A stretch of DNA of 46,017 bases from Granulicella sp. S156 (GTDB lineage Bacteria > Acidobacteriota > Terriglobia > Terriglobales > Acidobacteriaceae): contig NZ_LMUH01000010.1 in assembly GCF_009766105.1 (NCBI RefSeq), forward strand, positions 1-46,017, written 5' to 3'. Each line of letters starts with the position of its first letter. The first letter of the stretch is position 1. The translations under genes were made by a program, and so were the position numbers. This document shows positions 1-8,015 of this stretch, one piece after another. The notes below the pieces were generated by a model, which ran no database searches, was not told where the DNA came from, and saw only the letters and a list, made by a program, of their open reading frames with translations.

Positions 1-1
1 A

Positions 2-625
2 AACCGCAAATATGCAGGCGAGATGCGGCGCCGCAATCTACATATTCCCTTCGAGTGCATATCGCGAGCCGACCGGCTCAATGAAGAAATGCTGGATCTG
101 CTTGCAGAGCTTGGCTGCTTCCGCATTTGGATCGGGTCCGAATCAGGTTCGCAGCGACTGCTCGACTCCATGGATCGCGGCGTAAAGGTAGAACAGGTCC
201 AACGCGCCATCGAGCAGACCCACGCACGTAACATCCAGAGCGGCATGTTCTTGATGTGGGGTTATGAAGGCGAGGAGATGTCGGACATCGAAGCGACCAT
301 TCAGCATGTCAGCAAGTCGAAACCTGACATTTTTTTTACGACCGTCTCCTATCCAATCAAAGGCACACCCTATTACCAGCAGATCCAGAGCAAGCTGGTG
401 CAACTCGCTCCATGGGGTAAAAGTTCAGACCGCGAGATCAAAATCAAGGGTCGTCATTCCCGTGCCTATTATGCCCACGCAGACACGCTTCTCCGCGCCG
501 AAGTACAGCTCGCCAAACTCACAGACCGCGGAGAGCAAGATTTAGCCATCATCAACGATCTCGCACAGAGCATTGCAGCCTCACGCCAGGGCCTTCTGGC
601 CACACAGTACGAGGTGGAGGCTTGA
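2..625 (+). CDS. Radical SAM protein, 3' part (5' end outside window)
   Basis: The reading frame is open from the first bases of the window to the stop at 623-625, so this is the C-terminal ~207 residues of a longer protein. The part seen contains the late barrel of a radical SAM domain: a stretch ISRADRLNEEMLDLLAELG followed by IGSESGSQRLLDSMDRGV, the G-x-ESGS...L..M..G pattern usual in B12-binding radical SAM enzymes of the BchE/MiaB-like superfamily. The FeS-binding CxxxCxxC motif and any cobalamin-binding domain would lie upstream and cannot be seen. The stop codon overlaps the TTG start of the next gene by 4 nt, which indicates one operon with the genes to 5837. Substrate unknown. Confidence 0.8.
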   Translation, partial: NRKYAGEMRRRNLHIPFECISRADRLNEEMLDLLAELGCFRIWIGSESGSQRLLDSMDRGVKVEQVQRAIEQTHARNIQSGMFLMWGYEGEEMSDIEATIQHVSKSKPDIFFTTVSYPIKGTPYYQQIQSKLVQLAPWGKSSDREIKIKGRHSRAYYAHADTLLRAEVQLAKLTDRGEQDLAIINDLAQSIAASRQGLLATQYEVEA

Positions 626-1446
626 TATCTTCTCCTCTCTCGACCACTGTTCACGCAGCCGGAGCCGCCTTCGACCGTCTCGCGCCCATCTATGACCAAA
701 AGTTCACCGACACCCTCATCGGCCGCGCTCAGCGTAATGCTGTCTGGAAGGTTCTGCTCAAAACCTTTAACCATGACGACAACATCCTGGAACTTAACTG
801 CGGCACTGGCGAGGACGCCCTTTTCCTGGCCCAGCACGGCATCTCTGTCATGGCCTGCGATGCTTCGCAAGAGATGATCACGCACGCCGAGCAACGGTTC
901 GAAGCTCAAACCACGCCGTTGCCCGTCGTATTCTGCCATCTCCCCACGGAGCGTATCAACGAACTTGCCCCCGTCCGTCGCTTCGATGGCGTCTTCTCCA
1001 ACTTCTCCGGCCTCAACTGCATTGAGGACCTCGCCCCTGTCGCCGCATCGCTCTCTCAGTTCGTCAAGAACGGTGACCGCCTCCTGCTCTGCTTCTCAAC
1101 CCGTGTCTGTCTGACGGAGATCTTCTACCACCTTGCCCTCGGCCAGAAGAGAAAAGCGCTTCGCAGGCTGAGCGGTCACACACAGGCCACTATCGACGGC
1201 GTCACGCTCGATGTTCACTATCCAAGCCTCCATCAGATCCGCCGTAGCTTCGGCTCGCACTTCCGGCTCTGCTCCACCACTGGAATCGGCGTCGCGATAC
1301 CTCCTTCTTACCTCGAACCGTGGGCTCGTAACCATCCGGCTGCCTTTCGAATTCTTTGCCGTCTTGAATCTCTTCTCGCCCGTGTGCCGCTCCTGCGCAG
1401 CACAGGTGACCACGTCCTGTTGTGCTTCGAGAAGGTCTCGGTATGA
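622..1446 (+). CDS. Class I SAM-dependent methyltransferase
   Basis: 274 residues from a TTG start at 622, inside the stop of the preceding gene and behind a purine-rich ribosome site (gaggtggagg, 611-620). The family is UbiE/BioC-like: a YD-containing N-terminal helix (residues 18-26), motif I ILELNCGTGEDA (55-66) that binds the SAM glycine loop, and the acidic motif II residue in VMACDAS. Such enzymes methylate small molecules; nothing here identifies the acceptor. The 3' end overlaps the ATG of the next radical SAM gene (ATGA), so translation is probably coupled. Placement between two radical SAM genes suggests the same pathway. Family call is firm, function is not. Confidence 0.85.
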   Translation: MISSPLSTTVHAAGAAFDRLAPIYDQKFTDTLIGRAQRNAVWKVLLKTFNHDDNILELNCGTGEDALFLAQHGISVMACDASQEMITHAEQRFEAQTTPLPVVFCHLPTERINELAPVRRFDGVFSNFSGLNCIEDLAPVAASLSQFVKNGDRLLLCFSTRVCLTEIFYHLALGQKRKALRRLSGHTQATIDGVTLDVHYPSLHQIRRSFGSHFRLCSTTGIGVAIPPSYLEPWARNHPAAFRILCRLESLLARVPLLRSTGDHVLLCFEKVSV

Positions 1447-2912
1447 TCATCCTCTACCATCCCCGCGCTACAAGGCCACGTAATAGCAGGCTTCCTCTTG
1501 CAGTCCTTGCCCTCGCCGCCGCACTCGAAGGCAAAGTCGAGTACGAGATCGTAGACGGTAACGTGGAAGACAATGCGACCCAACGCATTCTCGACCTCAT
1601 TTCAATCCACAACATTGAACTCCTCGGAGTCTCCGCGATGCCCGGCCCCCAGATGGTTGCGGCCATGGAGACCTCTCGCGAGATCCGCAAACTCCGGCCC
1701 GAGGTCCCCATCTGCTGGGGCGGCTATTTCCCTTCCATCTATCCCGATGCCGCCCTCAACGCCCGGTATGTCGACTACGTGGTCCGCGGCCAGGGCGAAG
1801 ACACCCTTCTGGAACTCCTCGATGCCCTCCGCGGCAACCGCGAACTCGACACCATTAAGGGTCTCCTCTACAAAGATCTCTTCGGCCTGCGCCGAGACAA
1901 CGGTGAGCGTCCCATGAAGGGGCCGGACGAGTTCCCCTGGTCCCCCTTCCACCGCCTCCCCGTTGAAAAATACCTCCGACCGTCCTTCTTCGGAAAGCGA
2001 ACGGCCGTACATCACGCCAGCATCGGCTGCCCCTTCAACTGCAGCTTCTGTGGAGTTCACGCAGCCTATGGCAACAAGGAAAAGTTCGAGTCCCCCGAGC
2101 GCACCGTTGCCATACTCACCCATCTCGTAGAGAACTACGGTGCAGACTCCGTCCAGTTCTACGACATGAACTTCTTCCTTCGCGAAGATAAGGCACGCGA
2201 ACTCTGCGACGGCATGGCTCATCTTAAACTTCGTTGGTGGTGTGAAGCCCGCGTCGACATCATGTCTCGCTATTCAGACGAGACATGGGCTTCGATCAAA
2301 CGCGCCGGCTGCGCGATGATCTTCTTCGGCGCGGAGTCAGGCTCGGACTGGGTGCTTGAGGAGATGCAGAAAGGCATCACCACGGCTCAGACTCTCGAGA
2401 TCGCGCGTCGCACTCGCCAGTTCGGCATCATTCCGGAGTTCTCTTTCGTTATCGGCAATCCCAATGATCCCGACCGCGATACCCGCGAAACCTTGCGCTT
2501 CATCCGCAAGATCAAGCGCATCAATCCAGACTCCGAGATCATCATCCAACACTACACGCCCACTCCCCAGCCACATCTCGCCGGCGATGGCATGTATGGC
2601 AACATCGAAGTCCCTTTCCCTGATACCCCCGCCGGCTGGGCCACCGAAGAGTGGATGAACTTCACCCTTCGCATCGATACCAATGCACCTTGGCTTAAGC
2701 GGAAGACCAAGCTCCTCATTGACAACTTCGAAACCGTCGTTGCATCCCGCTGGCCCACGGTCCAGGACATCCGGGCACCACGTTGGAGTCGCATCCTGCT
2801 TCAGATGTTGAGCGCGTGGCGGTACACGCTGCACCTCTATCACTTTCCGTTCGAACTCCACCTCGCGAACCAGTTCATCGCTCTACGCAAACCCAAGCGG
2901 GAGAGTTTGTGA
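1443..2912 (+). CDS. B12-binding-type radical SAM protein
   Basis: 489 residues from the ATG at 1443, chosen because it overlaps the previous stop as ATGA and begins directly with the domain (MIILYHP). Residues 1-135 look like a cobalamin-binding Rossmann domain (VDGNVED, ELLGVSAMPGPQ, CWGGYFPS, VRGQGED) without the DxHxxG motif, as is usual for B12 radical SAM enzymes. The radical SAM core follows, with C196, C200 and C203 in CPFNCSFC binding the 4Fe-4S cluster and FFGAESGSDWVLEEMQKG further on. Relatives perform methylations or ring and skeleton rearrangements on unactivated carbons. Substrate is unknown. The 3' end overlaps the next gene's GTG start by 4 nt. Confidence 0.87.
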   Translation: MIILYHPRATRPRNSRLPLAVLALAAALEGKVEYEIVDGNVEDNATQRILDLISIHNIELLGVSAMPGPQMVAAMETSREIRKLRPEVPICWGGYFPSIYPDAALNARYVDYVVRGQGEDTLLELLDALRGNRELDTIKGLLYKDLFGLRRDNGERPMKGPDEFPWSPFHRLPVEKYLRPSFFGKRTAVHHASIGCPFNCSFCGVHAAYGNKEKFESPERTVAILTHLVENYGADSVQFYDMNFFLREDKARELCDGMAHLKLRWWCEARVDIMSRYSDETWASIKRAGCAMIFFGAESGSDWVLEEMQKGITTAQTLEIARRTRQFGIIPEFSFVIGNPNDPDRDTRETLRFIRKIKRINPDSEIIIQHYTPTPQPHLAGDGMYGNIEVPFPDTPAGWATEEWMNFTLRIDTNAPWLKRKTKLLIDNFETVVASRWPTVQDIRAPRWSRILLQMLSAWRYTLHLYHFPFELHLANQFIALRKPKRESL

Positions 2913-4822
2913 GCGCCGATGCACGTGCGCTCTTCAATGATTGGGCTGAGGTCTACGACACTCAACCCAATCCCTTGCTTCGGCTCGAACAGCGCACCCT
3001 CCCCCCGATCATGCCGCCGATCAAAGGCCTTGATGTCCTCGACATAGGCTGCGGCACCGGACGCTGGCTGAAGCACATCGAGCGCCTCGCCCCTGGTTCC
3101 CTCACCGGCACGGACGTATCCAACGCCATGCTGGAGAGGGCACGTGCCGCGCTGGCTCCAACCACTGCCCTGCACCTCAGCGACTCCACTGCGCTACCCG
3201 TCGCCGACGCGTCCATTGACCTTATCCTCGCCTCTTTCGTCTTAAGTTACCTCGCAGATCTGGATACCTTCGCGGACGAGTGCGTTCGCATCCTCCGCTT
3301 TGGCGGACACATCCTCCTCTCCGATATGCACCCGGTAACGGCCACACAGCGCAATTGGGTTCGTTGTTTTCATCTTGACGGCAAACGCATTGAGCTTCCC
3401 GCCAAACCGCTCTCCATGGCCGAGATAATCGCTGCATTTCGCCGTCGCGGCTTCCAACTCCTCACGCTCAACGAACCCGCCTTCGCCGAACCCGAACGCC
3501 ATCTCTTCGAGCAAACGAACAAGTTGACGGAGTACCACGCCCTGGATTCTGCCCCCGCCATCTATCTCATGAAGTTTGTGAAAGTCGAGGGGATGGACTC
3601 TCTCGGCCGATCTGAAAGATCTGTGCGTCCATCAAAAATGGAACCACAGGCCCTCTCTATTGTGAACACCGTCTGGGCCGATACTCCAGACCACTGGAGC
3701 AAAACCGATCTCTCAACCACCGGCGACATCCTTGATCTCTCCGGCTATGTTGTTCTACCCGGCCTCATTAATGCCCATGACCATCTAGAGTTCGCACTCT
3801 TTCCCAACCTAGGCCGCCCCCCTGAGCTACCCCCATTCGTCAACTCGCCAGAGTGGGCTGAAGAGATCCATCGGACGCATGCCGAACTCATTCGATTGCA
3901 CCGTCAAATTCCCCTTAATACGCGTCTCTGGTTCGGAGCCATCCACAATCTTCTCAGCGGAGTCACCACCGTCTGTCACCACAACCCGCTTTACCCCGCC
4001 ATTCTCGCGCCTGACTTTCCCGTACGAATCGTCGAAGATTTCGACTGGGCACACTCTCTCAGCTTCGCACCGGATATCGTAGAGGATTTTATCGCCGGCC
4101 CAGAAAGCCGCCCGTTTATTCTCCACGCTTCAGAAGGAACCGACACTCGAAGCCGCAACGAGTTGCAGTCTCTGGACAACAAACGACTTCTCAGCCCCCG
4201 AACGGTGCTGGTCCATGGCCTCGCCCTCACCAAGGAAGATATCGCCCTCGTCAATTGCCGCGGCGCCTCCATCATCCTCTGCCCTACATCGAACCAGTTC
4301 CTCTTCGGCCAGACTGTCGCCCCCCAACTCTTGGCCTCCATCGAGCGTGCGGCCCTCGGCAGCGATTCCCCGCTCACAGCCGCGGGCAACCTCCTCGACG
4401 AGATCGCCTTCCTCCGTGCAAACCACAACTTAGACTCCAGGAGTCTCTACAAACTAGTCACGACCAACGCTGCCGCTATTCTTAGGCTCAGCGATAACCA
4501 AGGTCGCATCCTGGCCGGCCGCCCCCTCACCGTCATCGCCGTACGCGACACCAACACTTCCCCCGCCGATACCCTTGCGAACTTAACCTATGACGGGGTC
4601 GAGCTTGTTCTGATCGAGGGGCAAGTTCAGTTAGCTTCCCAAGCTCTCTACAAGCGTCTACCTTCACAGACCCGCACAGGCCTGCACCGCCTTGAAGTCG
4701 GAGGTCACCCTCGTTGGATCCGCGCTCCACTGCCAGACCTCTTCGAATCCGCAGAACGGTTCCTCGGCAAGGATAATCTCCATCTCGGCAACAAGGAGGT
4801 GCGTTATGGCACAGCTCTATAG
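2909..4822 (+). CDS. Methyltransferase-aminohydrolase fusion protein
   Basis: 637 residues from GTG 2909, which overlaps the preceding TGA (GTGA) and gives a clean methyltransferase N-terminus; the frame is open further upstream but would run deep into the previous gene. Residues 1-230 are a class I methyltransferase (LDIGCGTGRW at 44-53). Residues ~265-620 are an ATZ/TRZ-type amidohydrolase with every metal/catalytic position of the SAH/guanine deaminase group: H290 and H292 (NAHDH), H406 and E409 (HASE), H436 (VHG) and D486 (GSDS). The aminohydrolase half is therefore expected to hydrolyse an amino or chloro substituent on a heterocycle, or a cyclic amide. One polypeptide carrying methyl transfer and deamination is unusual. 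No stop or frameshift separates the halves. Confidence 0.85.
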   Translation: MSADARALFNDWAEVYDTQPNPLLRLEQRTLPPIMPPIKGLDVLDIGCGTGRWLKHIERLAPGSLTGTDVSNAMLERARAALAPTTALHLSDSTALPVADASIDLILASFVLSYLADLDTFADECVRILRFGGHILLSDMHPVTATQRNWVRCFHLDGKRIELPAKPLSMAEIIAAFRRRGFQLLTLNEPAFAEPERHLFEQTNKLTEYHALDSAPAIYLMKFVKVEGMDSLGRSERSVRPSKMEPQALSIVNTVWADTPDHWSKTDLSTTGDILDLSGYVVLPGLINAHDHLEFALFPNLGRPPELPPFVNSPEWAEEIHRTHAELIRLHRQIPLNTRLWFGAIHNLLSGVTTVCHHNPLYPAILAPDFPVRIVEDFDWAHSLSFAPDIVEDFIAGPESRPFILHASEGTDTRSRNELQSLDNKRLLSPRTVLVHGLALTKEDIALVNCRGASIILCPTSNQFLFGQTVAPQLLASIERAALGSDSPLTAAGNLLDEIAFLRANHNLDSRSLYKLVTTNAAAILRLSDNQGRILAGRPLTVIAVRDTNTSPADTLANLTYDGVELVLIEGQVQLASQALYKRLPSQTRTGLHRLEVGGHPRWIRAPLPDLFESAERFLGKDNLHLGNKEVRYGTAL

Positions 4823-5837
4823 CATCAGCATCCAGCCGCCTCTATCCATTCACCCGCCTGCACCGATCACCAAGCTTCCCATTCTCCTGCTCAACATCCA
4901 TACACAGTGCAACTGCCGCTGCGTCATGTGTGATATCTGGCAGCGTGAGGATAGCAGCGAACTCCGCGCAGCCTCACTCGAGCACCACCGTGATTCACTC
5001 ATATCCCTGGGTGTTCAATGGGTTGTTCTCACCGGCGGAGAGCCGCTCCTTAACCGCGACCTGCCTGCAATTATCGAATTCTTCCGTACTCTCGGAATTC
5101 GCATTACCCTCCTATCAACCGGTCTTTTACTGCGTAGTAAAGCTGCCCTCATCGCCGAAGGCATCAACGAGGTCATCCTCTCCATCGATGGCCCGCCCGA
5201 GATCCATAACGCCATCCGACGTATACCGCGCGCCTTCGAGACCATCGCTCGAGGAGTCGAGACCCTACGCGCACTCAATCCCGACATCCCCATCAACTGC
5301 CGTACGACCATCCAGAAGCAGAATCACACTCACCTTCGAGCTACCGTCGCCGCCGCCCACAGCCTCGGGCTGAACAGCATCTCGTTTCTTCCAGCCGACG
5401 TCTCCTCCTCCTCCTTCAACCGCGAGCTGCAACCATGGCCCACCGCACGCCAGAACGAAATCGCCCTCACCGCATCGGAGCTCACTGCTCTCGAAAATGA
5501 GATAGAACTCCTCATCGAGGCCCATCAGTCAGACCTCCGTACACGTTTCATCGCAGAGAACGAAACGAAGCTTCGCCGCATCGCCACCCGTTTCCGCGAG
5601 CACCTCGAAGGCACAGTGCCTCAGTCACCACGTTGCAATGCTCCGTGGGTCTCAACCGTCATGGAAGTGGATGGAACCCTCCGCCCATGTTTCTTCCATC
5701 CACCCTTTGCATCCACCACCAATGCGACTCTGGAACAGGCCCTCAACAGCCAGCTCGCCCAAGCCTTCCGTAGCCAGTTGGATGTTTCCTCGAACCCTAC
5801 CTGCCAGCGCTGCGTCTGCTCGCTCAATTACCGATGA
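4806..5837 (+). CDS. Radical SAM/SPASM domain protein
   Basis: 343 residues from ATG 4806, behind a near-consensus ribosome site (aaggaggt about 8 nt upstream) and overlapping the previous gene by 17 nt; the frame is open upstream but without better signals. The FeS motif is C35, C39, C42 in CNCRCVMC, followed by LTGGEPLLN (SAM-binding GGE motif) and ILSIDGPPEIHNAIR. The C-terminus has SPASM-type cysteines (C277, C295, C333, C336, C338) for auxiliary 4Fe-4S clusters. SPASM enzymes include peptide maturases (PqqE, AlbA) and other modifiers such as MoaA-like proteins. No precursor peptide gene is visible in the window. It is the last gene of the operon, 20 bp from the convergent chitinase end. 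Confidence 0.88.
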   Translation: MAQLYSISIQPPLSIHPPAPITKLPILLLNIHTQCNCRCVMCDIWQREDSSELRAASLEHHRDSLISLGVQWVVLTGGEPLLNRDLPAIIEFFRTLGIRITLLSTGLLLRSKAALIAEGINEVILSIDGPPEIHNAIRRIPRAFETIARGVETLRALNPDIPINCRTTIQKQNHTHLRATVAAAHSLGLNSISFLPADVSSSSFNRELQPWPTARQNEIALTASELTALENEIELLIEAHQSDLRTRFIAENETKLRRIATRFREHLEGTVPQSPRCNAPWVSTVMEVDGTLRPCFFHPPFASTTNATLEQALNSQLAQAFRSQLDVSSNPTCQRCVCSLNYR

Positions 5838-5857
5838 AGCCCCGGTTTGTCGTTGCC

Positions 5858-7177
5858 TTATTGCGGAGCAGAGATCGCTGGGAGGTTGTGCAAGTACGGT
5901 GCAATCGTATTTGACAAGGCAAATCCATTGACGTCATCCCAATTAATCGACCAGGTCATCAGGCCGCGTAGCCCCGGATATCCTGCGGGATTCTGCAATA
6001 CATATTGACCGCCGAAAGGCACACCGGTTATGAGGTAATTCAAGGCCTGCTCTACCGCGCTGGGCGCTGTATATCCTGCGCCAGCGCTCGTGCTGGCGGG
6101 CACACCGAAGGCTATCTGTCCCGGAGGAAGGCCTGGAAAGTTTTGCCCATTGGCCAGGGTGAAGCCGTACAGCAACATCTCGGTCATCGCAACCTGGAAA
6201 TCAGGAGTGCCTTCCGTGTAGGTCTTGCCATCCAGAGCGTTCGTTCCGCCGGTGTTGTAGTCCTGTACCTGGAGGAACGACAGGATATCCCTGCATCCCC
6301 ATACCAGAGGCAATTGATCGCCATAGACAGAGGCGTAGGCGATGTTCGCTTCTTGCATGTCCGTAACCTGAGGGGCGAAGGACAACATAAATCCGGGGAA
6401 TTTGCTCGCTAACTGGTGTAGAGCATTAATCATATTTACGGTGTTCGGTGTTTTCGGGTTGGTATAGTCGTTATCCCCTGAGACTAAGGCAAATGAATTG
6501 TTCTCAATGTCGATATCCACTCCGTTGAACCCGTATTGCTGTATTAAACCCGAGACGGAGTTCACGAAATTGGTCACGTCTTGAGCCGTGTTCAGTGCAA
6601 CATTGCCGTTCGCGCCGCCAATGGAGAGTATGACCTTTTTACCGTTACCCTGCAGTGTGGCAACGTCCGCAATAAATTGCGCCTCGCTTTCAATATCGAC
6701 AGTGTCCACATCAAACGAGATGGTACTCGTGTCGGTGGTCGTGCCGGCAAAAGCAACATCAATCACATCGAAATTGGAAGAGACCTGAGCTAAGGGAAGG
6801 TTGATAGAACCATTGCTGAAGTCATGCCAATAGCCAATAAGGACGCGCCCATTGCCGCTTCCTGGGGGAGGGGGCGGAGGTGGTGGTGGGGGAGGAGGAG
6901 GTGGAGGTGGCGGTGTCGTATTCGAGCTGCACGCACCTATCAACGACCAAAGCGCTGGTACGTTCGGAGGCTCCCAGTTTGAGATAGCAGATGCCTCGGC
7001 CTGTATCGCTTGATAATTTTGATCATCGTATGAAACCACCTCGCCAACGGTCACGCTCATGCCTGCAGTCCAGGGAGCGTCGCATGCCGGCACGCTTTGT
7101 GCGGAAGCACAGCGCACACCCGATAGAAGGAAAGAAAGACCACAGATACCCACGGTAAAAATAGAAATCCTCTTCAT
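5858..7177 (-). CDS. Secreted GH18 chitinase with N-terminal chitin-binding module
   Basis: 439 residues, exported: a signal peptide (residues 1-27, ending ASAQS) precedes a CBM5/12-like module (30-83, W-rich, with YQAIQ and a conserved late Trp) and a pure proline linker (about 17 residues from 89). The GH18 barrel runs to the C-terminus, with the SIGG motif (186-189) and the catalytic motif NGVDIDIE (219-226) whose final Glu is the proton donor. The first Asp of the canonical DxxDxDxE is Asn here. The enzyme should hydrolyse chitin or chito-oligosaccharides outside the cytoplasm. An AGGAG ribosome site precedes the ATG. The gene stands alone, convergent with the radical-SAM operon. Confidence 0.92.
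   Translation of the reverse strand: MKRISIFTVGICGLSFLLSGVRCASAQSVPACDAPWTAGMSVTVGEVVSYDDQNYQAIQAEASAISNWEPPNVPALWSLIGACSSNTTPPPPPPPPPPPPPPPPPGSGNGRVLIGYWHDFSNGSINLPLAQVSSNFDVIDVAFAGTTTDTSTISFDVDTVDIESEAQFIADVATLQGNGKKVILSIGGANGNVALNTAQDVTNFVNSVSGLIQQYGFNGVDIDIENNSFALVSGDNDYTNPKTPNTVNMINALHQLASKFPGFMLSFAPQVTDMQEANIAYASVYGDQLPLVWGCRDILSFLQVQDYNTGGTNALDGKTYTEGTPDFQVAMTEMLLYGFTLANGQNFPGLPPGQIAFGVPASTSAGAGYTAPSAVEQALNYLITGVPFGGQYVLQNPAGYPGLRGLMTWSINWDDVNGFALSNTIAPYLHNLPAISAPQ
6865..6916 (-). repeat. Proline-codon run (linker of the chitinase)
   Basis: A run of about 17 consecutive CCN codons gives a C-rich/G-rich strand asymmetry over roughly 52 bp. All four proline codons are mixed, so the tract is selected as protein rather than being a simple nucleotide repeat. 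It encodes the stiff hinge between the carbohydrate-binding and GH18 modules. Confidence 0.85.
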
Positions 7178-7491
7178 GCTTTCTCCTGATTGAGGTGAAC
7201 TGAATTTCGGCTACCTGTTGCGATAACAGCTAACTAGTTCTTGGTGTCTATGTCTGACGAAACTCAACGCACCCTGTACACCGATCGTTTCAAGCAATAG
7301 AAGGCGCAGTACCGCTCGGTAATGTCTACACCGAGACTCAATGCACGTTGCGGTTTCGGGCCGCAGCGCAGGCTCTGCGTTGCTGTCTATAACACCTGTA
7401 TTTATTTCGGCGATCTCCAGGAGAGATTGAATTCTGAAGCCTGTTTCGCGCCTGGCGCTCGCAATCCTGATCTGCCTTAGATCTTGGTATT

Positions 7492-7528
7492 CCTCGCTTA
7501 GGGCCGCCTTGGGGGTGCCTAAGCGAGG
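7492..7528. terminator. Strong hairpin with T-run, possible + strand terminator
   Basis: Perfect 11-bp arms, CCTCGCTTAGG (7492-7502) and CCTAAGCGAGG (7518-7528), enclose a 15-nt loop. On the + strand the stem is followed about 8 nt later by five T residues. The shape fits a Rho-independent terminator, but no + strand gene ends nearby, so an unannotated transcript or a structured chitinase leader (- strand) are alternatives. Confidence 0.45.
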
Positions 7529-7919
7529 CTACATACTTTTTGTTCATTCATAAGTAAGAGACAGTAACACTGAGCGAAACCGAGAAGTTCATACAAGAAG
7601 TAATCAATGAAACCCTGGAATTACAAGCTCTTGGGATTTTAGATCCGCATGTTGCAGATTCCTCGGATTGCCGGAAACGATAGCAGTCGAACATCAGCAT
7701 GTCAATACGTTTATAAAAACTAACGTTTGCCTTTATCCCGGTTCATTTATTTATGGAGCTGCCCTCTCTATATGAGTGATTAAAGGCTGACCGGTGTCGC
7801 TCTCTGGCAAGAAAGGCATACGAACATCGGCACGCCGGCGAATCACATATGGTCAGTCGCCGGCGGCGGCAACCCTCCAGCATGAGCCGGATGACCAAAA
7901 ACGTCAGGCCCAGTTCTTA

Positions 7920-7953
7920 GGGGAGGGAGCGGCAGTAATACCGTTCCCTCCCC
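7920..7953. terminator. Hairpin downstream of the M61 peptidase gene
   Basis: Arms of 13 nt (7920-7932 and 7941-7953, GGGGAGGGAGCGG against CCGTTCCCTCCCC) pair with a single G-T wobble around an 8-nt loop. It lies about 60 nt beyond the peptidase stop on the - strand. No T-tract follows directly. A run of nine A at 7988-7996, between stop and hairpin, reads as nine T on the - strand and could itself aid termination. Confidence 0.4.
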
Positions 7954-8015
7954 GGCTCCTTCATGGATGTAGAGAAAGACAATCATGAAAAAAAAACGCA
8001 CCAAAGAGTACGTTC

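Larger units (their letters stand above)
7178..8015. other. 838-bp intergenic region, AT-richer, with hairpins
   Basis: No convincing conventional gene is present. The interval separates the chitinase start from the 3' end of the M61 peptidase, both on the - strand. It is visibly less GC-rich than its neighbours (especially 7550-7780) and holds three inverted repeats: 7315-7335 (CTCGGT/ACCGAG), 7492-7528 and 7920-7953. A 41-codon open stretch at 7558-7683 lacks an ATG, GTG or TTG start. The chitinase promoter must lie in the left part, but no clear -35/-10 pair was recognised. Confidence 0.6.

Noticed and set aside
4215..4485. Small Ser/Pro- and Arg-rich frames inside the fusion gene
   Set aside because: They are out-of-frame shadows of the aminohydrolase domain whose catalytic residues are in the main frame.
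1..5837. A RiPP precursor peptide gene within the radical-SAM operon
   Set aside because: Genes overlap end to end and leave no room for a separate short gene; the 20-bp gap at the end is too small. One might lie upstream of the window.
7178..7480. A cyclic-di-GMP (GEMM) riboswitch in the chitinase leader
   Set aside because: The - strand was compared with the conserved GEMM core; only scattered matches such as GGTAGC were seen, without the paired architecture.
7794..7988. A 64-codon GTG-initiated + strand frame before the M61 gene
   Set aside because: It runs through the 7920-7953 hairpin, has no ribosome site and an Arg/Gln-rich composition without a domain.
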